DNA of 28,329 nt from a virus, in the IMG/VR virus record IMGVR_UViG_3300031885_001671, positions 1 through 28,329 of that record. One strand, written 5' to 3'. Shown one piece after another: positions 14,685 to 21,735 of this stretch; the first letter of the stretch is position 1; each line of letters begins with the position of its first letter. The position numbers were made by a program, and so were the translations under genes. Under the pieces are notes generated by a model. It did no database searches. It was not told the DNA's origin and saw nothing but the letters and a program-made list of their open reading frames with translations.

Positions 14685-14752
14685 CTCTTTGCCGGATGTG
14701 GCAGAGCACTGAAATTCAATACAAAATGTGACTGAAAGGGGGGCTAGAAACG

Positions 14753-15247
14753 TTGACCCTTAACGCGAACGCGAACAAAGATGCAAGTGAAAAAAGTGGG
14801 GCAGATTATGCGAGGGAGCAGGTGGAGTCGCATCTACCACACCCCACAGACGTCGAACGCTACGTTTCGATAGTCAAGACCTACACATTCGAGGCGGCCC
14901 ACCATCTACCAGGGCACATAGGTGCCTGCAAGAACCCACATGGGCACAGCTATCAGCTCGAGGTCGAGGTTGCGGGCCCAATAGTGCAGCATCCAGGAGC
15001 TACCGACGACGGCATGGTGTTCGACTTCGGCGACCTCGACGGCATCGTCGATGACGTGATCCTTCGCTGGGTAGATCATCAAGACCTCACCAGAGTGATG
15101 CCGTACCGCACCACAGCGGAGAACATGGTCTGCGACTTCGCCGAGCGTCTTGGCAGGGTGTTCCACGAAACCCCGCTTCGTCTGGAGACACTGACATTGT
15201 GGGAGACAGCTAAAGGGAGGGCAATCTGGCGGCGACCGTGTCAATGA
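14753..15247 (+). CDS. queD: 6-carboxy-tetrahydropterin synthase
   Basis: QueD makes 6-carboxy-5,6,7,8-tetrahydropterin from dihydroneopterin triphosphate, step two of preQ0 synthesis. The protein has FEAAHHLPG, GACKNPHGHSYQLEVEV (catalytic Cys and zinc His), FDFGDLDGIVDDVI, DHQDLT, PTAEN-like TAENMVCDFA, and LWET near the end. TTG 14753 follows GAAAGGGGGG; a GTG inside (about 14822) would remove a 24-residue polar extension and is a possible true start. The 68-base gap upstream holds a 7-bp hairpin (14687-14706), without a T-run. Confidence 0.93.
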   Translation: MTLNANANKDASEKSGADYAREQVESHLPHPTDVERYVSIVKTYTFEAAHHLPGHIGACKNPHGHSYQLEVEVAGPIVQHPGATDDGMVFDFGDLDGIVDDVILRWVDHQDLTRVMPYRTTAENMVCDFAERLGRVFHETPLRLETLTLWETAKGRAIWRRPCQ

Positions 15248-15259
15248 CGAGGCGCTACA

Positions 15260-15877
15260 ATGCCTAGTAACCTGATAATAGATCTTCGACCTTCATCGAC
15301 ACTTGCGTACGTAGTTGGGGTAGTACTAGGTGATGGGAGTATCTGGCACCCACGACCGCACGAGTACACTATTGGGCTGAGAGTCAAGGACGAAGAGTTC
15401 GCGTCCGCCTTCTTGTACGCACTGCAGCACATAGGTCTAGGTGCGAAGACGATGTGGTGCAGCCAGGAGGCCGGACGTGAGTACCATGTTGTGCGTGCAC
15501 GTGGGAAAGCCCTGTACACCTACTTACGGCCGATGAAGGATGACCCGTCCTGTGCGACTGAGATCGCGCTACAGTACCCTCGAGACTTTCTCCGAGGGAT
15601 GTACGATAGTGAAGGCTCGCTTCACACCGATTCTACCCGATACGGCTACCGCCACATCCAGCTGCCCTCAACAGATCGGCGCATTCTGGAGGTCTGCGGG
15701 GCCTGTCTAGACTCTCTGGAGATTCCTTACTACTTCTACACCTACGGTCGCAAGCCTAACAGCTTCAACCCGCACCCGTTCGTGGTGCACAAGCTGGCGC
15801 TGAACAGGCAGTGTGCGATAGACAGATTCCTACTCGAGGTTGGGTCTTCAATCCCACGTAAGAGAGGAGGTACCTAG
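15260..15877 (+). CDS. Freestanding LAGLIDADG homing endonuclease
   Basis: A 205-residue protein with two LAGLIDADG motifs, LAYVVGVVLGDGS near residue 15 and FLRGMYDSEGS near 110, each supplying an acidic catalytic residue (GDG and DSEG). Single-chain, two-motif enzymes of this size cut long DNA sites as a monomer. No intron or intein surrounds it. It sits between queD and the phosphoribosyltransferase gene and has an insertion-like position in the deazaguanine operon. Its TAG overlaps the next GTG, so it has been fitted into the operon. Confidence 0.9.
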   Translation: MPSNLIIDLRPSSTLAYVVGVVLGDGSIWHPRPHEYTIGLRVKDEEFASAFLYALQHIGLGAKTMWCSQEAGREYHVVRARGKALYTYLRPMKDDPSCATEIALQYPRDFLRGMYDSEGSLHTDSTRYGYRHIQLPSTDRRILEVCGACLDSLEIPYYFYTYGRKPNSFNPHPFVVHKLALNRQCAIDRFLLEVGSSIPRKRGGT

Positions 15878-16431
15878 TGGAAATCATCCCGATCATAGAG
15901 CCTAAGAAGATCCGTGAGTGTCTGAAAGGCATCGCAGACGAGATTCGCGCGCAGCACGGAGAGCAGAAGATCCTGTTGGTGCCTGTACTCAACGCCGCCT
16001 ACATTATGGGGGCAGACATCAGTCGCCTGCTGAGCGACCTGAATCCTACGATCTGCTTCGTGCTTGCGAAGTCCTACGTAGCTGATCGTCGTGCGGCTAT
16101 GGGAGTCGTCGTGCGCCCCCTCGACAGCACCGTGTACAACGACGTTCAGGCGGCTATCATCCTCGATGTCGTTATCGATACGGGGCGCACACTCGCCGCT
16201 GTAGGACTGCGCCTTCACGACTTCGCACCACGCGCCGAGATCTCGGCGTATACGCTAGTAGCGAAGCCGGACAAGCTCCGCTACAAGTGTACGTTCCCTG
16301 TCTACAGCCGGATCATGTTGCCAGGTGATCCCTGGCTAGTAGGCTTCGGACTGGACTCCAACGGGAAGTATCGTTCACTGCAGTATATAGGAGAGACGAA
16401 GTATGGAGAAGGAGCAGTCCTACCAGGTTAA
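15877..16431 (+). CDS. HPRT-like purine phosphoribosyltransferase
   Basis: A 184-residue PRPP-dependent transferase. The PRPP loop IILDVVIDTGRT (94-105) carries the base-catalytic D101. The ending LVGFGLDSNGKYRSLQYIGE matches the VGYGLDYNEKYR end of hypoxanthine-guanine PRTs. The usual second acidic residue before the loop is Val here (LDVV), and the segment that normally contacts the purine is altered. It sits between queD and queE. It may salvage guanine released by DpdA, or act on a deazapurine; both are inference. AGAGGAGG precedes the GTG start, and it overlaps queE by 29 bases. Confidence 0.82.
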   Translation: MEIIPIIEPKKIRECLKGIADEIRAQHGEQKILLVPVLNAAYIMGADISRLLSDLNPTICFVLAKSYVADRRAAMGVVVRPLDSTVYNDVQAAIILDVVIDTGRTLAAVGLRLHDFAPRAEISAYTLVAKPDKLRYKCTFPVYSRIMLPGDPWLVGFGLDSNGKYRSLQYIGETKYGEGAVLPG

Positions 16432-17026
16432 CGAGATCTTTCGCTCCATACAAGGCGAGGGCTTCTGGTGTGGTACGCAGGCAGTCTTTGTACGCCTACA
16501 AGGCTGTCCCGTCGGCTGCGAGTGGTGCGACACCAGACGAACTTGGGGACGTGGCGGAACGTCAATGACCATCTCGGAGATCGTAGGAGAGATCACCCGC
16601 CTCAACATCGGACAGTTCGGCCACGTCGTCATCACGGGCGGCGAGCCAACGATCTGGGAACTCGGGCCGCTCGTCGATGCACTACACTTCCGACCATACT
16701 ACGTGCAGCTAGAGACGTCGGCACTGGAGGGTGGCAAGGACATATCACGGCGACCCAACTGGATAACCGTATCGCCTAAGGCACAGCTCGACTTCAGGAT
16801 CAGGGAGTCGTTTCGCCGTCACAACGGCGTCAACGAGGTGAAGTACGTCGTCGACGACAGCTTCGACGAGGCAGTGGTGGACGAGAGTCTGCACGCCCCG
16901 ATCTATCTGATGCCAGAGGGGCTACCGTCCCGAGTAGAGATGATCCACAAGACCCTCGAGATACTGGAGCGGCATCCAGCCTGGCGGTTCGGCTCACGAC
17001 TACAAGGCTGGATAAACATAAGATAG
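16403..17026 (+). CDS. queE: 7-carboxy-7-deazaguanine synthase
   Basis: QueE is a radical SAM enzyme making 7-carboxy-7-deazaguanine from carboxy-tetrahydropterin. The 207-residue protein has FRSIQGEG, the cluster-binding CPVGCEWCD (C35, C39, C42, CxxxCxxC), a VITGGEPTIW segment, and a C-terminal FGSRLQGWINIR. Length is typical. It overlaps the preceding PRTase gene by 29 bases, so coupling is likely. The last bases belong to a 22-base direct repeat copied again inside folE. Confidence 0.94.
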   Translation: MEKEQSYQVNEIFRSIQGEGFWCGTQAVFVRLQGCPVGCEWCDTRRTWGRGGTSMTISEIVGEITRLNIGQFGHVVITGGEPTIWELGPLVDALHFRPYYVQLETSALEGGKDISRRPNWITVSPKAQLDFRIRESFRRHNGVNEVKYVVDDSFDEAVVDESLHAPIYLMPEGLPSRVEMIHKTLEILERHPAWRFGSRLQGWINIR

Positions 17027-17122
17027 TTGCGGCGCAGGCGTGCTTTAACCGGCGCTAGTGTGATATAATAGGGATAGAGTATGAAAACACAGAACACACC
17101 GGATAAACATACGATAGTTGCG
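17010..17122 (+). repeat. 22-base direct repeats flanking folE promoter
   Basis: Positions 17010-17031 and 17101-17122 are identical at 21 of 22 bases (ggataaacata, a or c, then gatagttgcg), 91 bases apart. The first covers the end of queE, the second the N-terminal coding part of folE. Between them lie the family 2 promoter and the folE start. This suggests a duplication, or an insertion of a promoter cassette by recombination. Confidence 0.85.
17040..17069 (+). promoter_or_regulatory. Promoter, family 2, ahead of folE
   Basis: GTGCTT (17040-17045) or TGCTTT (17041-17046) serves as -35, and TATAAT (17064-17069) as -10. GTTGCGG (17026-17032) and TGCTTTA keep the same spacing as at 6329-6350. 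The predicted start near 17076 lies only about five bases before ATG 17081, so this transcript should be nearly leaderless. Confidence 0.7.
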
Positions 17123-17683
17123 ACTGATGAGCTCATACCCATCATCACGTCACTGCTGGATGTAGTAGGACCACCACTCTGGGCGGAGGATCCGAATCTG
17201 GTAGACACACCAGCACGTGTCGCACGCATGTACAGAGAGCTCTTGACGCCAGAGGCGTTCAATCCGACAACCTTCCCTAACGACCCACAGAACGGATACG
17301 ATCAGGTCGTCCTCGTCAAGGACGTAGTCTTCCACTCACTCTGTGCTCACCACCTGTTGCCCTTCTCAGGACGGGTCGCAATCGCGTACATCCCGTACGC
17401 AACGGTGATAGGCCTCAGTAAGCTGGTACGTATAGTAGAGCACTACAGCAGGATGTTGCAGATACAAGAGTCGCTTACGCAGGACATCGGCGACTACCTA
17501 GTAGAGCTGCTTCACCCACGTGGAGTTGCAGTCATCGTTGAAGCGGCGCACCTGTGCATGCGCATGCGTGGTGTACGCAGCCCAGATAGTGTTGCGGCCA
17601 CATCCTTCATGTGGGGTGCATTTCGAGAGCGCCCAGAAGCCCGTGCCGAACTGATGCAGCTTCTATATGGAGGTACAAGGTGA
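17081..17683 (+). CDS. folE: GTP cyclohydrolase I
   Basis: Converts GTP to dihydroneopterin triphosphate, the first step of preQ0 synthesis. The 200-residue protein has DTPARVARMYRELL, SLCAHHLLPFSG (zinc ligands C88, H91 and H90), and HLCMRMRGV with C159. The tail is usual length. An N-terminal stretch of about 15 residues overlaps a direct repeat and is not conserved-looking, so a start further downstream cannot be excluded. It has its own promoter and overlaps the mazG start as GTGA. Confidence 0.94.
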   Translation: MKTQNTPDKHTIVATDELIPIITSLLDVVGPPLWAEDPNLVDTPARVARMYRELLTPEAFNPTTFPNDPQNGYDQVVLVKDVVFHSLCAHHLLPFSGRVAIAYIPYATVIGLSKLVRIVEHYSRMLQIQESLTQDIGDYLVELLHPRGVAVIVEAAHLCMRMRGVRSPDSVAATSFMWGAFRERPEARAELMQLLYGGTR

Positions 17684-18024
17684 GCGACCTCAGTGTTGGA
17701 CACATGCTTGAGGAGGTAGCTAGATGGGATGGCGTGTGGCGCTTCTCAAACGCCGCAACGGTACACAACTTGATGCAATATACCATCGCGCTCTGCGGCG
17801 AAGCAGGAGAGTTCGCAAACGTCGTCAAGAAGCACGTGCGCAGCTCCGACGAGAACGCCGCCGGCGAGCTCGTCGACGCACGTAGCAAGATGCTCGAGGA
17901 GCTAGTTGACGTGCAGATCTACTTCACTAAGCTCCTGCTCGTACTCGGATGCGACGCAAGCGAGTTTCGTGAGGCCTGGGATGCTAAGCATCAGGTCTTA
18001 CGGGAGCGTTGGGGGGCAGGCTAA
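17680..18024 (+). CDS. MazG-like nucleotide pyrophosphohydrolase
   Basis: A 114-residue all-alpha NTP pyrophosphohydrolase-type protein. CGEAGEFANVVKK (E41, E44) and EELVDVQIY (E73/E74, D77) are the two metal-binding ExxE/ExxD motifs. It hydrolyses (d)NTPs to monophosphates plus pyrophosphate. GTG start overlaps the folE stop, ATGGAGG upstream. Position between folE and dpdA suggests control of a particular nucleotide, possibly guanine nucleotide levels or unwanted dNTPs, but substrate cannot be read from sequence. Confidence 0.85.
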   Translation: MSDLSVGHMLEEVARWDGVWRFSNAATVHNLMQYTIALCGEAGEFANVVKKHVRSSDENAAGELVDARSKMLEELVDVQIYFTKLLLVLGCDASEFREAWDAKHQVLRERWGAG

Positions 18025-18788
18025 TGAGAGTGGCAATCATAGCACCACCGAGACTGCTGCACCTGTCAGAGGCTACCAACTACCACCTAGGACTAGTGCA
18101 GCTTGTGAAGACAGACAAGGTGTACCGTGAGTGGCACCGAACACAAGCTGAAGCTGGCCACTACGTAATCCTGGACAACGGTGCTGCCGAGGGTGTAGTA
18201 CCACCATCACCGCCGATACTGCTCCGGTGGGCACGTGAGATCAAGGCGAACGAGGTCGTCGCGCCCGACGCGCTCTGCGACTTCCGAGGCACTCTTAGCC
18301 TCACCGAGCAGTTCATAACGGAAGCACTAATTCGTCAGTCATTCAACGGCAACTTCATGCTCGTACCACACGGGCAGGACTATACAGAGTGGCTCTACTG
18401 CTTCAGGCGGATGCGTGAACTGTGGAGCGGTCCACGGTTCATATACGGCATATCGAGAGCAGTCGAGCGTCGATGGGACTTTCCGGTACGTCGCTCGGAG
18501 ATCGTCATGAGACTAGTTCGCGACGGCCTGCTACGCCCCCTTGAGCAGGTACACCTGCTAGGCGTAGGGAACTCCCTAGTCGACATAGAACTCCTCGCCG
18601 ATAGTCCTTACGTGCGTGGCATCGACACATCTCTGCCGATTGTAGCCGCACAACACGGAGTCGACCTGTCGAACCTCCGAGGCGTAGACCTTCAGCGACT
18701 GCGATACGACCCGTTCGAAAGTCGCATCAGCGACGAGCTAGCACACAACAACATCGCCTTCTTTAGGGGATTGTGTCACGATGAGTGA
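18024..18788 (+). CDS. dpdA: DNA 7-deazaguanine transglycosylase (DpdA)
   Basis: A 254-residue TGT-fold protein related to queuine tRNA-guanine transglycosylase but of the DNA-modifying DpdA type. It has YVILDNGAAEG (D51), VAPDALCDFRGTL (D82, D86), FMLVPHGQD, HLLGVGNS and RGIDTS (D201, probable nucleophile). It exchanges guanine in DNA for preQ0 or a derivative. It lacks a CxCxxC zinc cluster seen in tRNA TGTs. Start at 18024 overlaps the mazG stop (TAATG). Coexistence with queC, D, E and folE makes the DNA role much more likely than a tRNA role. Confidence 0.9.
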   Translation: MRVAIIAPPRLLHLSEATNYHLGLVQLVKTDKVYREWHRTQAEAGHYVILDNGAAEGVVPPSPPILLRWAREIKANEVVAPDALCDFRGTLSLTEQFITEALIRQSFNGNFMLVPHGQDYTEWLYCFRRMRELWSGPRFIYGISRAVERRWDFPVRRSEIVMRLVRDGLLRPLEQVHLLGVGNSLVDIELLADSPYVRGIDTSLPIVAAQHGVDLSNLRGVDLQRLRYDPFESRISDELAHNNIAFFRGLCHDE

Positions 18789-19122
18789 GGAGATCGCAAA
18801 GCTCACCCTCCTCGTCCCACTCTTCGAGGAGGGCCGTCTAGTCTGCAGTGTAGAAGAGGCCGCTAGCATCGGTCACGTAGTGGTAATGGAAGTCGACGGC
18901 CATGGTGAGATCTGTGACATGTGGGTAAAGCCAGAATATCGAGGGTGGCATTACGGCAGTCGACTACTGGAAACTGCGATACAATGGCTGCGTGATCGAG
19001 GCTGCGAAGATGTGGTTCTGCACGTAGAGACCGACAACAAGGTTGCACTGCACCTATATCGAAAAGCCGGCTTCACAGAGACCCGCAAAGAGTACCATAT
19101 GAGGCGGCTCCTTGGCGAATAA
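18781..19122 (+). CDS. GNAT-family acetyltransferase
   Basis: A 113-residue N-acetyltransferase. ICDMWVKPEYRGWHYG includes the acetyl-CoA binding RGxHxG-like motif, followed by LLETAIQWLRDRGCEDVVLHV and NKVALHLYRKAGF, the standard GNAT C-terminal motif. The substrate is unknown: antibiotic, protein or a modified base are all possible. Overlaps dpdA by eight bases (ATGAGTGA). Whether it modifies the deazaguanine product is open; proximity is the only hint. Confidence 0.87.
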   Translation: MSEEIAKLTLLVPLFEEGRLVCSVEEAASIGHVVVMEVDGHGEICDMWVKPEYRGWHYGSRLLETAIQWLRDRGCEDVVLHVETDNKVALHLYRKAGFTETRKEYHMRRLLGE

Positions 19123-21499
19123 GCACCCGCTAGCTGAGTGCGACGGCTGTCCACTACTGGAGGAGATCTACATCCCTCCCGAAGGTCCAGAGCGGGCAGA
19201 TGTCGTCCTACTAGGACAGGCGGGTGCGAACGAAGAGGCCAAACTGAAGCGCCCCTTTGTCGGCTCCGCCGGAAGACTGCTAGATAAGGTATGTGGGGCG
19301 GTAGGAATTGATCGAGAGGCTTCCTGGGTTACCAACTCGGTCCTGTGTCGGGTACCGGCTGGAGGCAAGGTACCTGTAACGGCTGTACGAGCGTGTCGTA
19401 AACGCCTCCTGAACGAGCTAGACACCCACCACCCTAAGGTCATAGTCGCAATGGGAGGCGTAGCGTATCAGGCGCTCCACGATCTTGACAGTCAAGCCGG
19501 TATCATGCTGGTGAGGGGTAAGGTCGAGACGTACAACGAAGCGTATGTCGTTCCCACTGTGCATCCGGCCGCGATGCTATACCCGGGTGCACAGGGTATG
19601 TTTGTCGACTTTGCACGCGATATGGAGAAGGCTGGTCGACTCCTAAGGGGCGAGAAGCCTCCTGAGCCGCTCGATATCGTACACGCAGTCATCATAGATA
19701 TAGCCACACTTGGACGCTGGAGCCACTTGGTTACTGAAGGCTCACAGCTCGCAATGGCCTGTGATATTGAGACGACAGGCTTTGACTCTCGCGAGGACTC
19801 GATCCTTTGTATATCCTTCTCTTGGGGCAAAGGGCTCACTGCAGTGGTTGCAGGTGAGTTGCATGACGACGAACAGGCACGGAGCCTCCTCAACTTTGTA
19901 TTCGAGCATCCTAAGCTCCGATGGATATTCCACAACGGCAAGTTCGACACGCAGTTCTTACGGGCTGCCGGACTAAAGGCACGTTGCGAAGATGACACAA
20001 TGCTGGCCAGCTACGCCCTTGACGAACGTAGCACACGAGATCCCGGTAGCGGCCGTACAGGTGGGATCGGCCACGGACTCAAGAAGCTCGCTGCCGAATA
20101 CTGTGCTGCGCCCAACTACGAAGCAGAACTGCGTAAGTATCTGCCGCACAAGAAGGCGTCGTACGCAGACATTCCGCGTGATAAGTTGTACAAGTACGCC
20201 GCGTACGACGCCGCTTATACTCGTGAGCTAGCCTACGTACTTGGGAAGCTCCTACGCGATGAGCCTGGTCCACAGCGGTTCTACCGTGAGGTACTGATCC
20301 CTGGTGCAGAGGCATTCTCTCGTGTCGAAGAGGCCGGCTTCGCCCTGGACACGGACTTCTTAGTAACTGAGTTCGAGGAGAAGTACTTTACCGACCTCCA
20401 AGAGCGTGAGCGACAGATGCAGGAGTACGTAGGCATCAAACACTTCAATCCGCGCTCTCCACAACAGGTGGCGGAGATCTTCTTCGATCGGCTGAAGCTA
20501 CCAAAGGTCAAGGGTAAGGGACGCTCTACCGATAAGGAGGTCCTCGAGGTCCTTGCGCCACGGCACGAGTTCCCCCGGATGGTACAGCAGTACCGAGGGA
20601 TACACAAGGAGTACTCCACCTACGTCGTCGGGCTGCTAGAGAGCGTACGAGAGGATGGAAGGATACACGCTACGTACCTGCTCCACGGATCGGTAAGCAG
20701 GACGTCGTGCAACGAGCCTAACGTCCAGAACATTCCTCGGCCACCGGAGTCGCGCATGCGAGATGCATTCATCGCCTCGCCTGGGAACGTCCTACTGCAG
20801 GCCGACTATCGACAGCATGAGTTCCGCGTTATGGCTGTTGCCTCTGGAGATGAGTACTTATGCGAGCGGTTCCGTGATCCGAGCTGGAACATCCACGCCG
20901 ATATGGCCAGGCGCGTCTACGGCCCAGATTACACCCACACGCAGTATGTCTGGGCTAAGATGATCGACTTCGGCGTGCTCTACGGCCGAGGCGACTACTC
21001 ACTGTCGATACAACTGGACTGCACAACAATTGAGGCACACCACTTCATTGAGGAGTTCTTCGCACCCTACCCGCGCGTGCGAGAGAAGCGGGCGGAGGTG
21101 CAACACGAAGCGATCGTACGTGGTTGGATCGAAGCCCTTACTGGGCGTCGACGACGGTTCGGTCTCATCACACGGATGAACGTCGAGGATGTTCGGAAGC
21201 AGGCGTGCAACTTCATAAGTCAGGGACCAGCTTCGGACACCACTGTTGTGTCGATGGCAAACCTACTGCCGCCGAGATCTCACGACCTTTGGGACATGGG
21301 CGTTCGAGTCGTACAGATGGGACATGACGCACTGATCTTCGATGTGCCACGCAACGTACTACGGGATACCGCTGCGATCGTTGTGGAGGTAATGGAGAGG
21401 ACACCACGTGAGCTGCTCCGTACGGACGTACCGTTCTTTGTGGACTTGAGCTATGGCGAACGATGGGGAGGTCTTATCGACCTACCTAAGGAAGCCTAG
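19112..21499 (+). CDS. Uracil-DNA glycosylase-DNA polymerase I fusion
   Basis: A 795-residue, two-part protein. Residues 1-190 are a family 4 (Fe-S) uracil-DNA glycosylase: C10, C13, C79 and C95 ligands, KRPFVGSAG, and TVHPAAML. Residues 210-400 are a 3'-5' exonuclease (ACDIETTGFD, FHNGKFDTQFL, YAAYDAAYT). The rest is a family A polymerase: motif A ADYRQHEFRVMA, motif B AKMIDFGVLYG, and motif C MGHDALIFDVP. Replicates phage DNA. TTG start, overlapping GNAT by 11 bases. Motif A differs from the usual DYSQIELR. A UDG fused to a polymerase is known from SPO1-type phages. Confidence 0.93.
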   Translation: MANKHPLAECDGCPLLEEIYIPPEGPERADVVLLGQAGANEEAKLKRPFVGSAGRLLDKVCGAVGIDREASWVTNSVLCRVPAGGKVPVTAVRACRKRLLNELDTHHPKVIVAMGGVAYQALHDLDSQAGIMLVRGKVETYNEAYVVPTVHPAAMLYPGAQGMFVDFARDMEKAGRLLRGEKPPEPLDIVHAVIIDIATLGRWSHLVTEGSQLAMACDIETTGFDSREDSILCISFSWGKGLTAVVAGELHDDEQARSLLNFVFEHPKLRWIFHNGKFDTQFLRAAGLKARCEDDTMLASYALDERSTRDPGSGRTGGIGHGLKKLAAEYCAAPNYEAELRKYLPHKKASYADIPRDKLYKYAAYDAAYTRELAYVLGKLLRDEPGPQRFYREVLIPGAEAFSRVEEAGFALDTDFLVTEFEEKYFTDLQERERQMQEYVGIKHFNPRSPQQVAEIFFDRLKLPKVKGKGRSTDKEVLEVLAPRHEFPRMVQQYRGIHKEYSTYVVGLLESVREDGRIHATYLLHGSVSRTSCNEPNVQNIPRPPESRMRDAFIASPGNVLLQADYRQHEFRVMAVASGDEYLCERFRDPSWNIHADMARRVYGPDYTHTQYVWAKMIDFGVLYGRGDYSLSIQLDCTTIEAHHFIEEFFAPYPRVREKRAEVQHEAIVRGWIEALTGRRRRFGLITRMNVEDVRKQACNFISQGPASDTTVVSMANLLPPRSHDLWDMGVRVVQMGHDALIFDVPRNVLRDTAAIVVEVMERTPRELLRTDVPFFVDLSYGERWGGLIDLPKEA

Positions 21500-21507
21500 G
21501 AGGTCAC

Positions 21508-21735
21508 ATGCGACAGGTACGACAGACCTTTAGTCCCAGGCAGCATGTTATGGTCAGGTATCACAACGAGTGGGTATCGGCTGTGGTGCTATGCGAAAGC
21601 ACACGTATTGGGATCAATAGGCGTGAATACCCCTTTGTGAAGGTCACAACTGACACGGACACCTTCGAGGTGTCGAACTCAAGGATGTATATCCTGTCCA
21701 TGGACGAGTACGTGCGAACACGCTATGGTAGCTAA
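21508..21735 (+). CDS. Small beta-rich hypothetical protein
   Basis: A 75-residue protein, AGGAGG just upstream. Alternating strands (QHVMVRYHNEWVSAVVL, YPFVKVTTD, TFEVSNSRMYIL) suggest a Tudor/SH3-like barrel. No family recognised. It lies between the polymerase and the SNF2 helicase, overlapping the latter by 11 bases. Confidence 0.6.
   Translation: MRQVRQTFSPRQHVMVRYHNEWVSAVVLCESTRIGINRREYPFVKVTTDTDTFEVSNSRMYILSMDEYVRTRYGS

Noticed and set aside
14699-14727. Possible weak promoter before queD (TGGCAG, 17 bases, CAAAAT).
   Set aside because: The -10 matches poorly and the rest lacks family 1 or 2 context; not strong enough to call.
14685-14752. Possible preQ1/preQ0 riboswitch or terminator between queC and queD.
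   Set aside because: There is a 7-bp hairpin at 14687-14706 but no match to the preQ1-I or preQ1-II core and no T-run.
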